Assembly (NCBI RefSeq): GCF_001939045.1
Contig: NZ_MKIM01000017.1
Span: 19,562-83,561 of the forward strand
Direction of reading: 5' to 3'
DNA from: Rhizobium oryziradicis
Lineage (GTDB): Bacteria; Pseudomonadota; Alphaproteobacteria; Rhizobiales; Rhizobiaceae
DNA length: 64,000 nucleotides
Both the position numbers and the translations under genes were made by a program. The notes under the pieces are model-generated. The model was not told the DNA's origin and searched no databases. It saw only the letters and a list, made by a program, of their open reading frames with translations. Positions 57,266 to 64,000 of this stretch are shown here, one piece after another (position 1 is the first letter of the stretch; every line of letters begins with the position of its first letter).

Positions 57266-58954
57266 ATGCTGCAGCTTTATGATCGCAGGACGATACCAAG
57301 CTATGACGCCGAAACATCGGCATTTCGATTGAGTGACGCCATCGGGCTTCTCGATGGCGATCTGGAACGGGCCATCAACGCCTGCGTTGAATGTTGCGAC
57401 AGACACGTAGGCGAGAACCGGATTGCTTTACGCTGCGTGTCCCTGGATGGCCAGGTGCGCGACTATACCTTTGAATATTTGCAGGACATGTCCGCGCGCG
57501 CTGCCAATTTTTTTGCATCACAAGGCATCGGTCCAGGCGATGTCGTCGCTGGCATGCTATCGCGCAACGTCGACCTTGTGGCGACAATTCTCGGTGTCTG
57601 GCGCATCGGGGCGGTTTATCAGCCGCTTTTTACGGCCTTTGGGCCAAAGGCAATCGAGCATCGCTTGGCGATGAGCAAGGCCGCTCTGGTGGTTACCAAC
57701 ATTGCCAATTGCGAAAAGCTCGATGGTATTGTGGACCGCTCCCATGTGGCCATCGTGCGCAATGACGATGAAACACTCCCACATGGTGCTCTTGATTTTC
57801 GCGCTTCTGTTGCTGCTTGCAGCCCGATTTTTGATCCCTGCTTTCGCACGGGCGATGATCTGTTCATGATGATGTCAACGTCCGGCACCACCGGGCTTCC
57901 CAAGGGCGTTCCTGTTCCGCTGCGCGCCCTCATCTCGTTTTCCGCCTATATGCGCTATGCGATTGATCTGCGCGAAGAGGATGTTTTCTGGAATATCGCC
58001 GATCCCGGCTGGGCCTACGGATTATATTATGCGGTGGCGGGTCCGTTGATGCTGGGGTGCTCAACAGTGTTTTACGAAGGCGGCTTCACCGCGCAAAGCA
58101 CCTATCGCATTATCGATCAGCTGGGCGTGACCAGCCTTGCGGGATCACCGACGGCCTTTCGCCTTCTGATTGCCGCAGGCAATGAGGCCGCCGTTGCCAT
58201 CAAGGGACGTCTGCGGGTGGTGAGCAGCGCGGGCGAGCCGCTCAACCCGGAAATCATGCGCTGGTTTGACACCCATCTCGCGGTGCCGATCCATGATCAC
58301 TATGGCCAGACGGAAACCGGGATGGTGGTGAACAACCATCATGGGTTAACCCATCCGGTGCGGGCCGGATCAGCAGGCTTTGCCATGCCGGGCTATCGTG
58401 TGGTGGTGCTGGACGATGCAGGCCGGACCCTCGGTCCCCATCAGCCCGGTGTGCTGGCCGTGGACATCGCCAAGTCGCCGCTGATGTGGTTCAAAGGCTA
58501 TTTCAATCAGGAGACCCCGGCCATCACTGATGGCTTTTATCGAACCGGTGATACGGTGGAAGCCGAGCCGGACGGCTCTATCAGCTTTATCGGTCGGGAG
58601 GATGATCTGATCACCTCCGCCGGTTATCGCATTGGTCCTTTTGACGTTGAAAGTGCTCTTATAGAGCACGCCGCTGTGATCGAGGCTGCGGTGATCGGCG
58701 TGCCGGATCCGGAGCGCACGGAGATCGTCAAGGCCTTCATTGTGCTGGCAAAGGACATCCGTGGCACGCCCGATCTGGCGGAGGAGCTGGCGCACTACGT
58801 CAAGACGCGTCTGTCGGCCCATGCCTACCCGCGTCTTGTGGATTTCGTCGAGGAATTGCCCAAGACACCGAGCGGCAAGATACAGCGGTTTTTGCTGCGC
58901 AAGGCAGAGATCGAAAAGATCAATGCTTTGCTAAAGCGGGATGACAGCGCATGA
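57266..58954 (+). CDS. AMP-dependent acyl-CoA synthetase
   Basis: 562-residue ligase that activates a carboxylic acid via acyl-AMP. The ATP loop is MSTSGTTGLPKG; YGQTETGM, YRTGDTVEAEPDGSISFIGREDDLITSAGYRIGPFDVESAL and the adenylation lysine in PKTPSGKIQRF follow in order. GAGGAGG six bases before the ATG at 57266 fixes the start; the longer frame lies in the promoter and over the AraC gene. From the downstream genes the substrate is probably a short, branched acid such as 2-methylbutyrate or isobutyrate. Confidence 0.87.
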   Translation: MLQLYDRRTIPSYDAETSAFRLSDAIGLLDGDLERAINACVECCDRHVGENRIALRCVSLDGQVRDYTFEYLQDMSARAANFFASQGIGPGDVVAGMLSRNVDLVATILGVWRIGAVYQPLFTAFGPKAIEHRLAMSKAALVVTNIANCEKLDGIVDRSHVAIVRNDDETLPHGALDFRASVAACSPIFDPCFRTGDDLFMMMSTSGTTGLPKGVPVPLRALISFSAYMRYAIDLREEDVFWNIADPGWAYGLYYAVAGPLMLGCSTVFYEGGFTAQSTYRIIDQLGVTSLAGSPTAFRLLIAAGNEAAVAIKGRLRVVSSAGEPLNPEIMRWFDTHLAVPIHDHYGQTETGMVVNNHHGLTHPVRAGSAGFAMPGYRVVVLDDAGRTLGPHQPGVLAVDIAKSPLMWFKGYFNQETPAITDGFYRTGDTVEAEPDGSISFIGREDDLITSAGYRIGPFDVESALIEHAAVIEAAVIGVPDPERTEIVKAFIVLAKDIRGTPDLAEELAHYVKTRLSAHAYPRLVDFVEELPKTPSGKIQRFLLRKAEIEKINALLKRDDSA

Positions 58955-59718
58955 AGCTTGAAAACAGTGTTTTCCTCATCACCGGGGCTGGTTCTGGCCT
59001 CGGTGCAGCGGTGGCAAAAATGGCGGTGGCTGCGGGCGCGCATACCGTATTGCTCGACCTCAACCGGGAGGGTGGTACCGCATTGGCGCAAGAATTGGGC
59101 GAGGCATCGCGCTTTGTCCTCGCCGATGTCACCAGCACCGATGATGCTATGGCTGCCGTACAGAGCGCCATCCAAACCTTCGGCCGCATCGATGTGCTGG
59201 TCAATTGCGCAGGCATTGCACCGGGCGAAAAGATTGTCGGGCGCGAAGGGCCGCATGGTTTGGAAAGCTTTGCAAAGACGGTGACGATCAACCTTATCGG
59301 AACCTTCAACATGCTGCGCCTTGCCGCAAACGCCATGGCAAAACAGCAGCCGGGGGCCACCAATGAGCGCGGCGTCATCATCAATACGGCATCTGTTGCT
59401 GCATTTGAAGGACAGATCGGGCAAGCAGGCTATGCAGCCTCCAAAGGCGGTGTCGCATCTCTGACATTGCCGGCTGCGCGCGAACTGGCGCGCCACGCCA
59501 TTCGGGTTATGGCCATTGCGCCCGGAATTTTTGAAACGCCGATGATGAGCGGCATGCCGCAGGAGGTTCAGGATGCGCTGGGTGCGTCTGTTCCATTCCC
59601 TCAGCGTTTGGGAAAGCCCGAAGAGTTTGCAGCGCTTGTGCGCCACATCGTCGAAAACCCGATGCTGAACGGCGAGGTCATCCGTCTTGATGGCGCACTC
59701 AGAATGTCGCCGCGTTGA
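58951..59718 (+). CDS. 3-hydroxyacyl-CoA dehydrogenase, HSD10 type (SDR)
   Basis: 255-residue SDR that oxidises 3-hydroxyacyl-CoA, including 2-methyl-3-hydroxybutyryl-CoA. It follows mammalian HSD17B10 closely: TGAGSGLG, NCAGIA, VIINTASVAAFEGQIGQAGYAASKGG with the catalytic Ser and Tyr, and NGEVIRLDGALRMSP at the end. It overlaps the ligase stop by 4 bp. This close match points to isoleucine-type branched substrates rather than straight-chain beta-oxidation. Confidence 0.9.
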   Translation: MKLENSVFLITGAGSGLGAAVAKMAVAAGAHTVLLDLNREGGTALAQELGEASRFVLADVTSTDDAMAAVQSAIQTFGRIDVLVNCAGIAPGEKIVGREGPHGLESFAKTVTINLIGTFNMLRLAANAMAKQQPGATNERGVIINTASVAAFEGQIGQAGYAASKGGVASLTLPAARELARHAIRVMAIAPGIFETPMMSGMPQEVQDALGASVPFPQRLGKPEEFAALVRHIVENPMLNGEVIRLDGALRMSPR

Positions 59719-59753
59719 TGGCCAGAGATGCCGAGATGATAGGAAACACCAAG

Positions 59754-60944
59754 ATGAATGAGCGAGATCCAATCGTCATTGTTGGCAAAGCCCGCACACC
59801 CATTGGCGGTTTTCAGGGCGACTTTTCCAATGTGCCAGCTGCCGCGCTTGGGGCAGCGGCAATTGAGGCGGCGGTGTCGCGCGCTGGCTTGCCAAAGGAG
59901 GCTGTCGACGAAATCCTGATGGGCTGTGTGCTCTCGGCAGGGCAGGGGCAGGCACCGGCGCGTCAGGCCGCAATTGCCGCCGGCTTGCCACTTGCGGCAG
60001 GGGCCACCACGCTCAACAAAATGTGCGGATCAGGCATGAAAGCGGTAATGCTGGCCCATGACCTGATTGCTGCAGGCTCCGCCAATGTGGTGGTTGCGGG
60101 CGGCATGGAAAGCATGTCCAGCGCGCCGTATCTTTTGCCAAAAGCGCGAACCGGTTATCGCATGGGGCACGGGCAAGTTATCGACCACATGTTTCTCGAC
60201 GGACTGGAGGATGCCTATGACAAGGGCCGCCTGATGGGCACCTTTGCGGAGGATTGCGCCGAGGCCTACCAATTCAGTCGACACGCGCAGGACACCTATG
60301 CGCTGGCTTCGCTGGAACGCGCCAGGAGGGCGATTTCCGAAGGCAGATTTGCGGCAGAAATCGTGCCGGTCTCCACCACAAGCGGTAAAGTTCAGAGCGT
60401 CGTTTCCATCGATGAGCAACCGGGCAAGGCGCTGCCAGAAAAGATTCCGCACCTGCGCCCGGCGTTTCGAGAGGGCGGAACCGTCACCGCTGCCAACGCC
60501 TCCTCCATATCGGACGGGGCGGCGGCGCTGGTGGTAATGCGCGCCTCTGATGCCGAGCGGCGCGGGCTAAGACCGCGGGCGCGCATTGTGGGTCACGAAA
60601 CCTATGCCGGAGAGCCATCGCTTTTTGCCACGGCCCCCATCAATGCGTTGCGCCGCTTGTCGCAGCGGACGGGTTGGGCCTTGAAGGATGTTCATCTGTT
60701 TGAAATCAATGAGGCCTTTGCCGTTGTTGTCATGGCCGCCATGCGTGATCTCGACCTGCCGCACGACAAGGTCAATCCGAATGGTGGGGCCTGTGCGCTC
60801 GGCCATCCCATCGGCGCGTCGGGCGCGCGGGTTATCGTCACATTGTTGGCGGCGCTGGAAGAGCGCGGCCTTGATCGCGGCATGGCTTCGGTCTGCATTG
60901 GCGGCGGTGAAGCCACGGCGATCGCGATCGAAAGGATCAATTGA
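59754..60944 (+). CDS. Acetyl-CoA acetyltransferase (thiolase)
   Basis: 396-residue degradative thiolase, last step of the cycle, releasing acetyl-CoA (and propionyl-CoA from 2-methylacetoacetyl-CoA). The acyl cysteine is C91 in [27 protein letters not shown] holds the histidine and SVCIGGGEA the second cysteine. The ATG at 59754 has AGGAAA upstream; an ATG at 59718 overlapping the SDR stop lacks a ribosome site. Confidence 0.9.
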   Translation: MNERDPIVIVGKARTPIGGFQGDFSNVPAAALGAAAIEAAVSRAGLPKEAVDEILMGCVLSAGQGQAPARQAAIAAGLPLAAGATTLNKMCGSGMKAVMLAHDLIAAGSANVVVAGGMESMSSAPYLLPKARTGYRMGHGQVIDHMFLDGLEDAYDKGRLMGTFAEDCAEAYQFSRHAQDTYALASLERARRAISEGRFAAEIVPVSTTSGKVQSVVSIDEQPGKALPEKIPHLRPAFREGGTVTAANASSISDGAAALVVMRASDAERRGLRPRARIVGHETYAGEPSLFATAPINALRRLSQRTGWALKDVHLFEINEAFAVVVMAAMRDLDLPHDKVNPNGGACALGHPIGASGARVIVTLLAALEERGLDRGMASVCIGGGEATAIAIERIN

Positions 60945-62071
60945 TGTTGCTTGACGACCTGCACGAACAGATCCGTGATGCCGCCCGCGATTTCGCCACC
61001 AATCGTCTTGCGCCGGGTGCAGCATTAAGGGATCGCGATAGCACCTTTCCCCGCGCTGAGCTGACAGAGCTGGGCGCGCTCGGCTTTCTCGGCATGCTGG
61101 TTTCGGAAGGCTATGGCGGCTCACAGACGGGAACAGTGGCCTATGCGTTGGCATTGGAAGAAATCGCGGCGGCCGACGGTGCCTGCTCGACCATCGTCTC
61201 TGTCCACTCCTCGGTTGGCTGCGTGCCAATCCTGCGTTTTGGTACGGAAGACCAGAAGGCCCGGTTCCTGCCCAAAATGGCCTCTGGTGAATGGATCGGC
61301 GGCTTTGCGCTGACAGAGGCGCATGCGGGATCTGACGCCTCCGCCCTCCGCACACGCGCCAAGCGGGACGGTGATCACTACGTGATCGACGGCTCAAAAC
61401 AATTCATCACGTCTGGCAAAAACGGCCAGTTGATTATTGTTTTCGCGGTGACCGACCCCGAAGCTGGCAAGAAAGGCATTTCAGCCTTTATCGTGCCCAC
61501 CGATACGCCGGGCTATAATGTCGTGTCGGTTGAGCACAAACTCGGTCTGCACAGTTCCGACACCTGCGCCATTGCCTTTGATGGCATGCGCATTCCGGCT
61601 GAAAATCGGCTGGGTGCCGAGGGCGAGGGGTATAAGATCGCGCTGGCAAATCTGGAAGGCGGTCGCATTGGCATCGCATCTCAGGCCGTTGGCATGGCGC
61701 GGGCGGCGTTTGAGGCGGCAACGGCTTATGCCAAGGACCGCAAAAGCTTTGGCAAGCCTATTATCGAGCATCAGGCCGTGGGCTTCAGTCTGGCCGACAT
61801 GGCGACGCAAATCGAGGCCGCGCGTCAGCTGGTGCTGCATGCGGCAAGCCTGCGGGATGCTGGACGACCGTGCCTGACAGAGGCCTCCATGGCCAAGCTG
61901 TTTGCTTCGGAAATGGCCGAAAAAGTCTGCTCGGCCGCCATTCAGGTGCACGGTGGCTACGGCTATCTTTCTGATTATTCTGTCGAGCGCATTTACCGTG
62001 ATGTCCGCATCTGCCAGATTTATGAAGGCACAAGCGAAGTCCAGCGCCTTGTCATTGCCCGTCAACTTTAG
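60944..62071 (+). CDS. Acyl-CoA dehydrogenase, short/branched-chain type
   Basis: 375-residue FAD enzyme that makes the 2,3-double bond. Family signatures [17 protein letters not shown] and the C-terminal [39 protein letters not shown] are intact; the Glu in YEGTSE is the usual catalytic base of short-chain members. The ATG overlaps the thiolase stop (TGATG). Substrate preference (isobutyryl-, 2-methylbutyryl- or butyryl-CoA) is inferred from the neighbours. Confidence 0.9.
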   Translation: MLLDDLHEQIRDAARDFATNRLAPGAALRDRDSTFPRAELTELGALGFLGMLVSEGYGGSQTGTVAYALALEEIAAADGACSTIVSVHSSVGCVPILRFGTEDQKARFLPKMASGEWIGGFALTEAHAGSDASALRTRAKRDGDHYVIDGSKQFITSGKNGQLIIVFAVTDPEAGKKGISAFIVPTDTPGYNVVSVEHKLGLHSSDTCAIAFDGMRIPAENRLGAEGEGYKIALANLEGGRIGIASQAVGMARAAFEAATAYAKDRKSFGKPIIEHQAVGFSLADMATQIEAARQLVLHAASLRDAGRPCLTEASMAKLFASEMAEKVCSAAIQVHGGYGYLSDYSVERIYRDVRICQIYEGTSEVQRLVIARQL

Positions 62072-62077
62072 GAAACG

Positions 62078-62854
62078 ATGATGACTGCATCCATTGAAAT
62101 CAGCAGGGAAGGCCGGGTAGCCCTGATCAGGCTCAATCGTCCGGCCCAGCTCAACGCGTTGAATGCGCATCTGGCGGCAGAAATGGTTTCTGCAGTGGAG
62201 GCGCTTGAAGCCGATAAAAGCGTCGGGGCATTGGTGATCACGGGATCGGACCGCGCTTTTGCGGCCGGTGCTGATATTGCCGAGATGGCTGATAAAAGTG
62301 CCGACCAGATGATCGAAGCGAATGTCTTTGGCATATGGGACCGCTTCGCGGCCAGTCGCTTGCCGAAGATTGCTGCGGTGAATGGCTATGCTCTCGGCGG
62401 CGGCTGCGAGTTGATGATGATGTGTGATTTTGCGATTGCTGGCGAAAGCGCGAAATTCGGACAGCCCGAGATCAAGCTCGGTGTGATCGCGGGCATGGGC
62501 GGCACGCAGCGTATGACAAAGCAGATCGGACGCGCTTTATCCATGGACCTGCATTTGACCGGCAGGATGATGGCAGCCGAAGAAGCCCTGCGTGCTGGTC
62601 TGGTGGCACGCGTCGTGCCCGACGCTGAGGTGGTCGCCACGGCAATGCAGGCCGCAAAACAGATTGCGGATTATTCACGCCCGGCGGTTCGCCTGGCACG
62701 CGAGGCCGTGATGAAAGCCGAAGAATTATCGTTGCACGAGGGCATTCTGTATGAGCGTGCCTTGTTTTACCGTCTGTTTGGCACCCATGATCAGCGCGAA
62801 GGCATGACGGCCTTCATCGAGAAGCGCCAGCCTGATTTTCAAGGGGAACAATAA
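62078..62854 (+). CDS. Enoyl-CoA hydratase
   Basis: 258-residue crotonase-fold hydratase. Both catalytic glutamates are present at the usual 20-residue spacing: E111 in GGGCELMMMCD and E131 in FGQPEIKLGVIAGMGGTQR; the oxyanion site is FAAGADIAEM. It adds water to the enoyl-CoA made by the preceding gene's product. TAGGAAAC supplies the ribosome site and overlaps the upstream stop. Confidence 0.92.
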   Translation: MMTASIEISREGRVALIRLNRPAQLNALNAHLAAEMVSAVEALEADKSVGALVITGSDRAFAAGADIAEMADKSADQMIEANVFGIWDRFAASRLPKIAAVNGYALGGGCELMMMCDFAIAGESAKFGQPEIKLGVIAGMGGTQRMTKQIGRALSMDLHLTGRMMAAEEALRAGLVARVVPDAEVVATAMQAAKQIADYSRPAVRLAREAVMKAEELSLHEGILYERALFYRLFGTHDQREGMTAFIEKRQPDFQGEQ

Positions 62855-62855
62855 G

Positions 62856-63911
62856 ATGTTGGATCGTTCGCCAAAAGACGGCGGCACCAATGATACCGTT
62901 CTGATCGGCGTTGACGGTGCATTGGGGCGCATTCATCTCAACCGCCCGGAGGCTTTGAACAGCCTCAATCTGGATATGGTTCGCGAGATCGCCCGCGGAA
63001 TTGACGCGCTGGAAAGCAACCCCGACGTTCACGCGATTGCTTTGAGCGGTGAAGGTCGGGCGCTGTGCGCTGGCGGCGACATCAAAATGATCTGGCAAAC
63101 CGGCAGATCAGCCCCAGACGAGGCGCTTGCTTTCTGGGCCGAGGAATATCGCCTCAACGTCCGGATCAATCATTTGAAAAAACCTTGGCTCGCTTTGATG
63201 GACGGTATTTGCATGGGCGGTGGCGTCGGCCTGTCTGTTCATGGCAGCCATCGCGTTGTGACCGAGCGAACAAGATTTGCAATGCCAGAAACCGGCATCG
63301 GCTATTTCCCCGATGTCGGAGGAACCTGGGCGCTCGCCCGTGCGCCAAACCATTTCGGCTTCTGGATTGGTCTGACGGGAGCAAGCATTGGTGCTGCAGA
63401 CACACTTGCGGCTGGTCTGGCCGATGCTATGGTTCCATCCGAGGCTATTGCGGCAATGCTGTCGGATATCGCATCTGGCAGCACGGTGGATAATGCCATT
63501 GTTACGCATCAGATCGAACCCGGCGTATCGAACTTAAAAGAGAACGCCGCGCTTATCGATAGCGTATTCGCCTTGCCGGATATCGCTGCAATTCTGGCTG
63601 CTCTGCGTGCGGATGGATCTGAATTCGCTATAACAACGTTGGCCCATCTTGAGGGCAAATCTCCAACCAGCCTTGTTCTGACGCTCCATCTCTTGCAGGA
63701 AGCAAAAGGCTCTGCGTCGCTCGAAGCCTGCCTTGATCGTGAATACGCCGCCGACGCCGTGATCCTCCGCGGTCATGATTTTTATGAGGGCGTGAGAGCC
63801 GCGGTTATCGACAAGGACCGCAACCCCGCATGGCAGCCTGCTCGCGTCGAAGAGGTCGACCAGCAAGCGCTTTTCGCTGCCATCAAACCATTTCCTTCGC
63901 TTTTTTCATAG
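62856..63911 (+). CDS. 3-hydroxyisobutyryl-CoA hydrolase
   Basis: 351-residue crotonase-family thioesterase of valine breakdown, releasing 3-hydroxyisobutyrate. It has CAGGDIKMI for the oxyanion loop, GGGVGLSVHG, and the E...D pair eight residues apart in MPETGIGYFPD that separates HIBYL-CoA hydrolase from hydratases. The C-terminal extension beyond a normal hydratase is also typical. It starts one base after the hydratase stop. The 89 bp that follow to the window end are AT-rich with no gene visible. Confidence 0.9.
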   Translation: MLDRSPKDGGTNDTVLIGVDGALGRIHLNRPEALNSLNLDMVREIARGIDALESNPDVHAIALSGEGRALCAGGDIKMIWQTGRSAPDEALAFWAEEYRLNVRINHLKKPWLALMDGICMGGGVGLSVHGSHRVVTERTRFAMPETGIGYFPDVGGTWALARAPNHFGFWIGLTGASIGAADTLAAGLADAMVPSEAIAAMLSDIASGSTVDNAIVTHQIEPGVSNLKENAALIDSVFALPDIAAILAALRADGSEFAITTLAHLEGKSPTSLVLTLHLLQEAKGSASLEACLDREYAADAVILRGHDFYEGVRAAVIDKDRNPAWQPARVEEVDQQALFAAIKPFPSLFS

Positions 63912-64000
63912 ACCGTGTCATTTTCTCGAGTAAAACCGGTAAGTTATCTAAAATATGATAATTTTATAACGGTGAGCGTTGACTTGTTGTGTTGGTGGGC

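Overview
The window looks like an accessory, transporter-rich stretch of an alphaproteobacterial genome of the Rhizobiales, probably Rhizobiaceae (Agrobacterium/Rhizobium-like). This rests on the density of ABC importers with solute-binding proteins, the GsiABCD/IaaA and YtfQRT/YjfF sets, a KERWY-type sulfoquinovosidase whose key residues have the numbering I recall for the Agrobacterium enzyme, and moderate GC content. I see no rRNA, tRNA, insertion sequence, CRISPR array or prophage gene. Almost everything is catabolic operons, each with its own regulator.

Layout. 1-2.2 kb: D-/L-alanine catabolism (dadA cut by the window edge, alanine racemase, divergent Lrp-type regulator). 2.3-11.5 kb: one 3,086-residue gene built almost wholly of an 8-residue repeat in unbroken register (385 octads plus 6 residues), with a second-order organisation into 10- and 7-octad modules; about 530 bp of palindrome-rich non-coding DNA lies upstream. 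12.1-20.3 kb: RpiR regulator, gsiABCD-type peptide/glutathione importer, M55 D-aminopeptidase and isoaspartyl peptidase. 20.6-25.9 kb: ytfQ-ytfR-ytfT-yjfF (galactofuranose-type) importer with a GntR/FCD regulator. 26.2-30.3 kb: ABC exporter, RgpF-type rhamnan protein and GT2 glycosyltransferase, a surface-polysaccharide set. 30.4-37.1 kb: ArsR-type regulator, GH51 arabinofuranosidase and a CUT1 sugar importer. 37.2-39.9 kb: chemoreceptor and orphan binding protein. 40.2-54.2 kb: a complete sulfoglycolytic Entner-Doudoroff (sulfo-ED) operon for sulfoquinovose, with divergent LacI regulator and palindromic operators. 54.3-57.1 kb: small genes and an AraC regulator. 57.3-63.9 kb: a six-gene acyl-CoA operon matching breakdown of short branched-chain acids.

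How the genes work together. In the sulfo-ED operon an ABC importer takes up sulfoquinovose or its glyceride, the GH31 enzyme frees sulfoquinovose, and dehydrogenase, lactonase, dehydratase, aldolase and aldehyde dehydrogenase turn it into pyruvate plus sulfolactate, which a TauE-type protein would export. In the arabinose region an intracellular arabinofuranosidase works behind an oligosaccharide importer, and the same 20-bp motif precedes both the ArsR regulator and the enzyme gene. Each of the four operon-borne solute-binding protein genes is followed by a strong RNA hairpin before the next cistron, which would explain excess binding protein over membrane components.

The least explained items are the giant octapeptide-repeat protein with its modular super-repeat, the structured DNA upstream of it, and the ArsR regulator with a large C-terminal ligand-like domain.
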